Under the pieces are notes generated by a model. It made no database searches and was not told the DNA's origin. It worked only from the letters and a program-made list of their open reading frames with translations. Below are positions 6,440 through 7,161 of a DNA stretch of 7,161 nt, in pieces. Position 1 is the first letter of the stretch. Each line of letters opens with the position of its first letter. The translations under genes and the position numbers were made by a program. The DNA is from Acidobacteriaceae bacterium (GTDB lineage Bacteria; Acidobacteriota; Terriglobia; Bryobacterales; Bryobacteraceae): positions 1 through 7,161 of the forward strand of contig JAFARV010000888.1 of NCBI GenBank assembly GCA_019245255.1, written 5' to 3'.

Positions 6440-6451
6440 AACACGCTTTCC
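6440..6451 (-). repeat. Inverted 12-nt copy of the tRNA anticodon arm
   Basis: AACACGCTTTCC is the exact reverse complement of tRNA positions 6366-6377 (anticodon GGA plus the 3' anticodon stem and two variable-arm bases). Its first eight bases also pair with AGCGTGTT at 6501-6508 in the downstream copy, so 6440-6508 is bounded by short inverted repeats. Twelve bases can match by chance, but the position 19 nt after the tRNA makes a relation plausible. Confidence 0.5.
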
Positions 6452-6454
6452 CGA

Positions 6455-6485
6455 GCGCACAGGCCGCTTGCTGGCCGTTGTGCGC
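6455..6485 (+). repeat. Bulged hairpin downstream of the tRNA
   Basis: GCGCACA (6455-6461) pairs with TGTGCGC (6479-6485), and GGCC (6462-6465) pairs with GGCC (6473-6476). A two-base bulge (GT, 6477-6478) and a seven-base loop (GCTTGCT) complete it. CTTGCTG in the loop region also recurs inverted as CAGCAAG at 6491-6497. It may act as the tRNA terminator, though without a T-run, or be part of a small repeat element. Confidence 0.55.
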
Positions 6486-6500
6486 GATGTCAGCAAGGCC

Positions 6501-6534
6501 AGCGTGTTTAGGGGAAACTCTAACGTGGGTTCGA
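6501..6534 (+). repeat. Exact 34-nt copy of the interior of the adjacent tRNA-Ser
   Basis: Positions 6501-6534 are identical to 6370-6403, an offset of 131 nt. The copy starts at the last base of the anticodon loop, includes the 3' anticodon stem, the whole variable arm and the 5' T stem, and stops at TTCGA inside the T loop. No acceptor stem or D arm follows or precedes it. It cannot be a functional tRNA. It looks like an attachment-site remnant or a local duplication scar. Confidence 0.85.
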
Positions 6535-6652
6535 GCAAATGGTTTACCTTAACATCTGGATTAGACTCTGCGTAGAACGCACAGAATAATGTTGCAGTAA
6601 TGCTTAAATTGTTCCCAAACGGCATTCAGGCTGAACCTGCTGAGGCTCATAA

Positions 6653-6669
6653 CGAACCCCGGAGGTTCG
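6653..6669 (+). repeat. Small hairpin upstream of the 81-residue gene
   Basis: CGAACC (6653-6658), loop CCGGA (6659-6663) and GGTTCG (6664-6669) form a 6-bp stem, about 70 nt before the start codon at 6739. It could be an operator or a transcript structure; short stems such as this also occur by chance. Confidence 0.35.
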
Positions 6670-6738
6670 CAGCTCGCAGGCAACTCTCTTCGCCCTTGCG
6701 GAACTCGGATACGAAAAGCTTATATTGAAGAGCAAGAG

Positions 6739-6984
6739 ATGAGCACGACCAAATCCTACGATGAAATCGTCGATTTCTTGGCAGCCGGCATCACGCCGGA
6801 CGCTTTAGTAGCTTTCCGTCCCTCCGACGAAGCGACACGGCGTGTCGAGGATCTGGTCGCCAAGAGTAAGGACGGCACCATCTCCACAGAAGAGCAATCA
6901 GAGCTCGACGATTACCTGCAACTCGAACACATTCTCATTCTGGCCAAAGCACGCGCCCGTCAGCATATACGTCTTGAGCAGTGA
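6739..6984 (+). CDS. Small acidic helical protein, putative partner of an HNH nuclease
   Basis: The protein has 81 residues, starting MSTTKSYDEIVDFLAAGITP and ending ARARQHIRLEQ. It has no signal peptide, membrane segment or cysteine. Predicted features by eye: a short helix (YDEIVDFLAAG), 'PDALVAFRPSDEATRRVEDLVAKSK', then a Glu/Asp-rich helix ('STEEQSELDDYLQLEHI') and a basic C-terminal helix. The pattern 'YDEIVDFIA.G..P..v..F.PS......v..Li......LS.EE..ELD.YLQLEHLM.LAKARARQ' is familiar to me from small proteins, common in cyanobacteria and other bacteria, that sit directly before an HNH endonuclease gene. The same arrangement occurs here: the broken HNH frame overlaps this gene's 3' end by 11 nt. 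GAAGAG at 6727-6732 is an acceptable ribosome site. An antitoxin-like or regulatory role is speculative. Confidence 0.8.
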   Translation: MSTTKSYDEIVDFLAAGITPDALVAFRPSDEATRRVEDLVAKSKDGTISTEEQSELDDYLQLEHILILAKARARQHIRLEQ

Positions 6985-7161
6985 CATCTCCGAGGAACTT
7001 CGTAGGCTTGTGGCCGAGCGAGCGGGATAGCGCTGCGAATACTGTCTGTTGAAGACGATTCCTATTCGCCACATCAGGTAGACCACATCATTGCTCGGAA
7101 GCACGGAGGTCTATCGACACTGGAGAACCTAGCTTACGCCTGCTTGCGGTGCAACGCCTGG
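6974..7161 (+). pseudogene. HNH endonuclease, interrupted by a stop codon and a frameshift, continues past the edge
   Basis: From the TTG at 6974 the frame reads MSSDISEELRRLVAERAG and hits TAG at 7028-7030, then continues in the same frame as RCEYCL (7031-7048), the first zinc-binding CxxC of an HNH protein. The rest of the domain is in another frame from 7051: EDDSYSPHQVDHIIARKHGG followed by LSTLENLAYACLRCNAW to the window edge. That part contains the His of the DH pair, the catalytic-region Asn and the second CxxC. The two frames cannot be joined without an indel near 7046-7051. Homologues as I recall them read about 'RAGYRCEYCLL.EDDSY', so the TAG could come from one base change in a Tyr codon. 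The start overlaps the upstream gene and lacks a ribosome site, consistent with translational coupling. A sequencing error could explain one defect but less easily both. Confidence 0.82.

Larger units (their letters stand above)
6422..6738. other. Gene-free stretch with tRNA-derived repeats and hairpins
   Basis: These 317 nt hold no credible protein gene on either strand. The left half (6440-6534) contains an inverted copy of part of the tRNA anticodon arm, a bulged hairpin and a 34-nt direct copy of the tRNA interior. The right half (6535-6738) is more AT-rich, with small hairpins at 6569-6581 (TGCGT-AGA-ACGCA) and 6653-6669, and I recognise nothing else in it. The promoter of the following small gene should lie in the right half, but no good -35/-10 pair is evident. 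Confidence 0.7.

Noticed and set aside
6389..6625. Minus-strand open frame ending EWDSNPR
   Set aside because: It runs antisense through the tRNA-Ser; this C-terminus is a well-known artefact of translating tRNA T arms backwards.
6696..6726. Possible promoter TTGCGG ... TATATT before the 81-residue gene
   Set aside because: Spacing of 19 nt, a weak -35, and a start point only a few bases before the ATG, inside the ribosome site.
6422..6738. Integrase or transposase remnant beside the tRNA
   Set aside because: No recombinase motif could be found in any frame in this stretch; only the tRNA-derived repeats and small hairpins are visible.

Overview
The window is moderately GC-rich bacterial DNA. 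Its gene content points to Acidobacteriota, possibly the Solibacter/Bryobacter side. Three genes carry that inference: the start of an orphan MacB/FtsX-type permease of the ADOP kind that is greatly expanded in that phylum, a small secreted 'PFNF...L.SGKYT...KLVFHKYG..YFLAQVW' protein typical of those genomes, and a sigma-54 enhancer-binding regulator. The assignment rests on recognised protein families, not on a marker gene.

Layout. Positions 2582 to 1 hold a leftward gene set: a GAF/AAA+/Fis sigma-54 activator, then a 209-residue single-pass membrane protein 35 nt later, then a MacB-like permease after a gap of only 2 nt. The permease runs off the left edge. A 197-nt divergent intergenic region (2583-2779) separates this set from rightward genes: a small exported protein (2780-3199), two consecutive hairpins, a 602-residue lectin-protease fusion (3351-5159), and a seven-bladed YVTN-type propeller protein (5304-6302) that probably starts at TTG.

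The right end looks like an accessory junction. A complete tRNA-Ser(GGA) with encoded CCA (6332-6421) is followed 131 nt downstream by an exact 34-nt copy of its interior. Between the two lie a 12-nt inverted copy of the anticodon arm and a hairpin. After a 317-nt stretch without a gene comes an intact 81-residue protein, then an HNH endonuclease reading frame broken by a nonsense codon and a frameshift. This pattern (tRNA fragment, structured repeats, decayed nuclease) fits a degraded insertion next to a tRNA gene, although no integrase is visible.

How the parts relate. The three leftward genes probably form one operon. The regulator may sense a signal through its GAF domain and control envelope-transport genes, but no sigma-54 promoter could be identified here. 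The most distinctive gene is the lectin-protease. Five exact 50-residue tachylectin-2-like repeats should close into a carbohydrate-binding propeller, and they are joined to a metzincin-like zinc protease whose zinc motif has one extra residue. It has no visible signal peptide.
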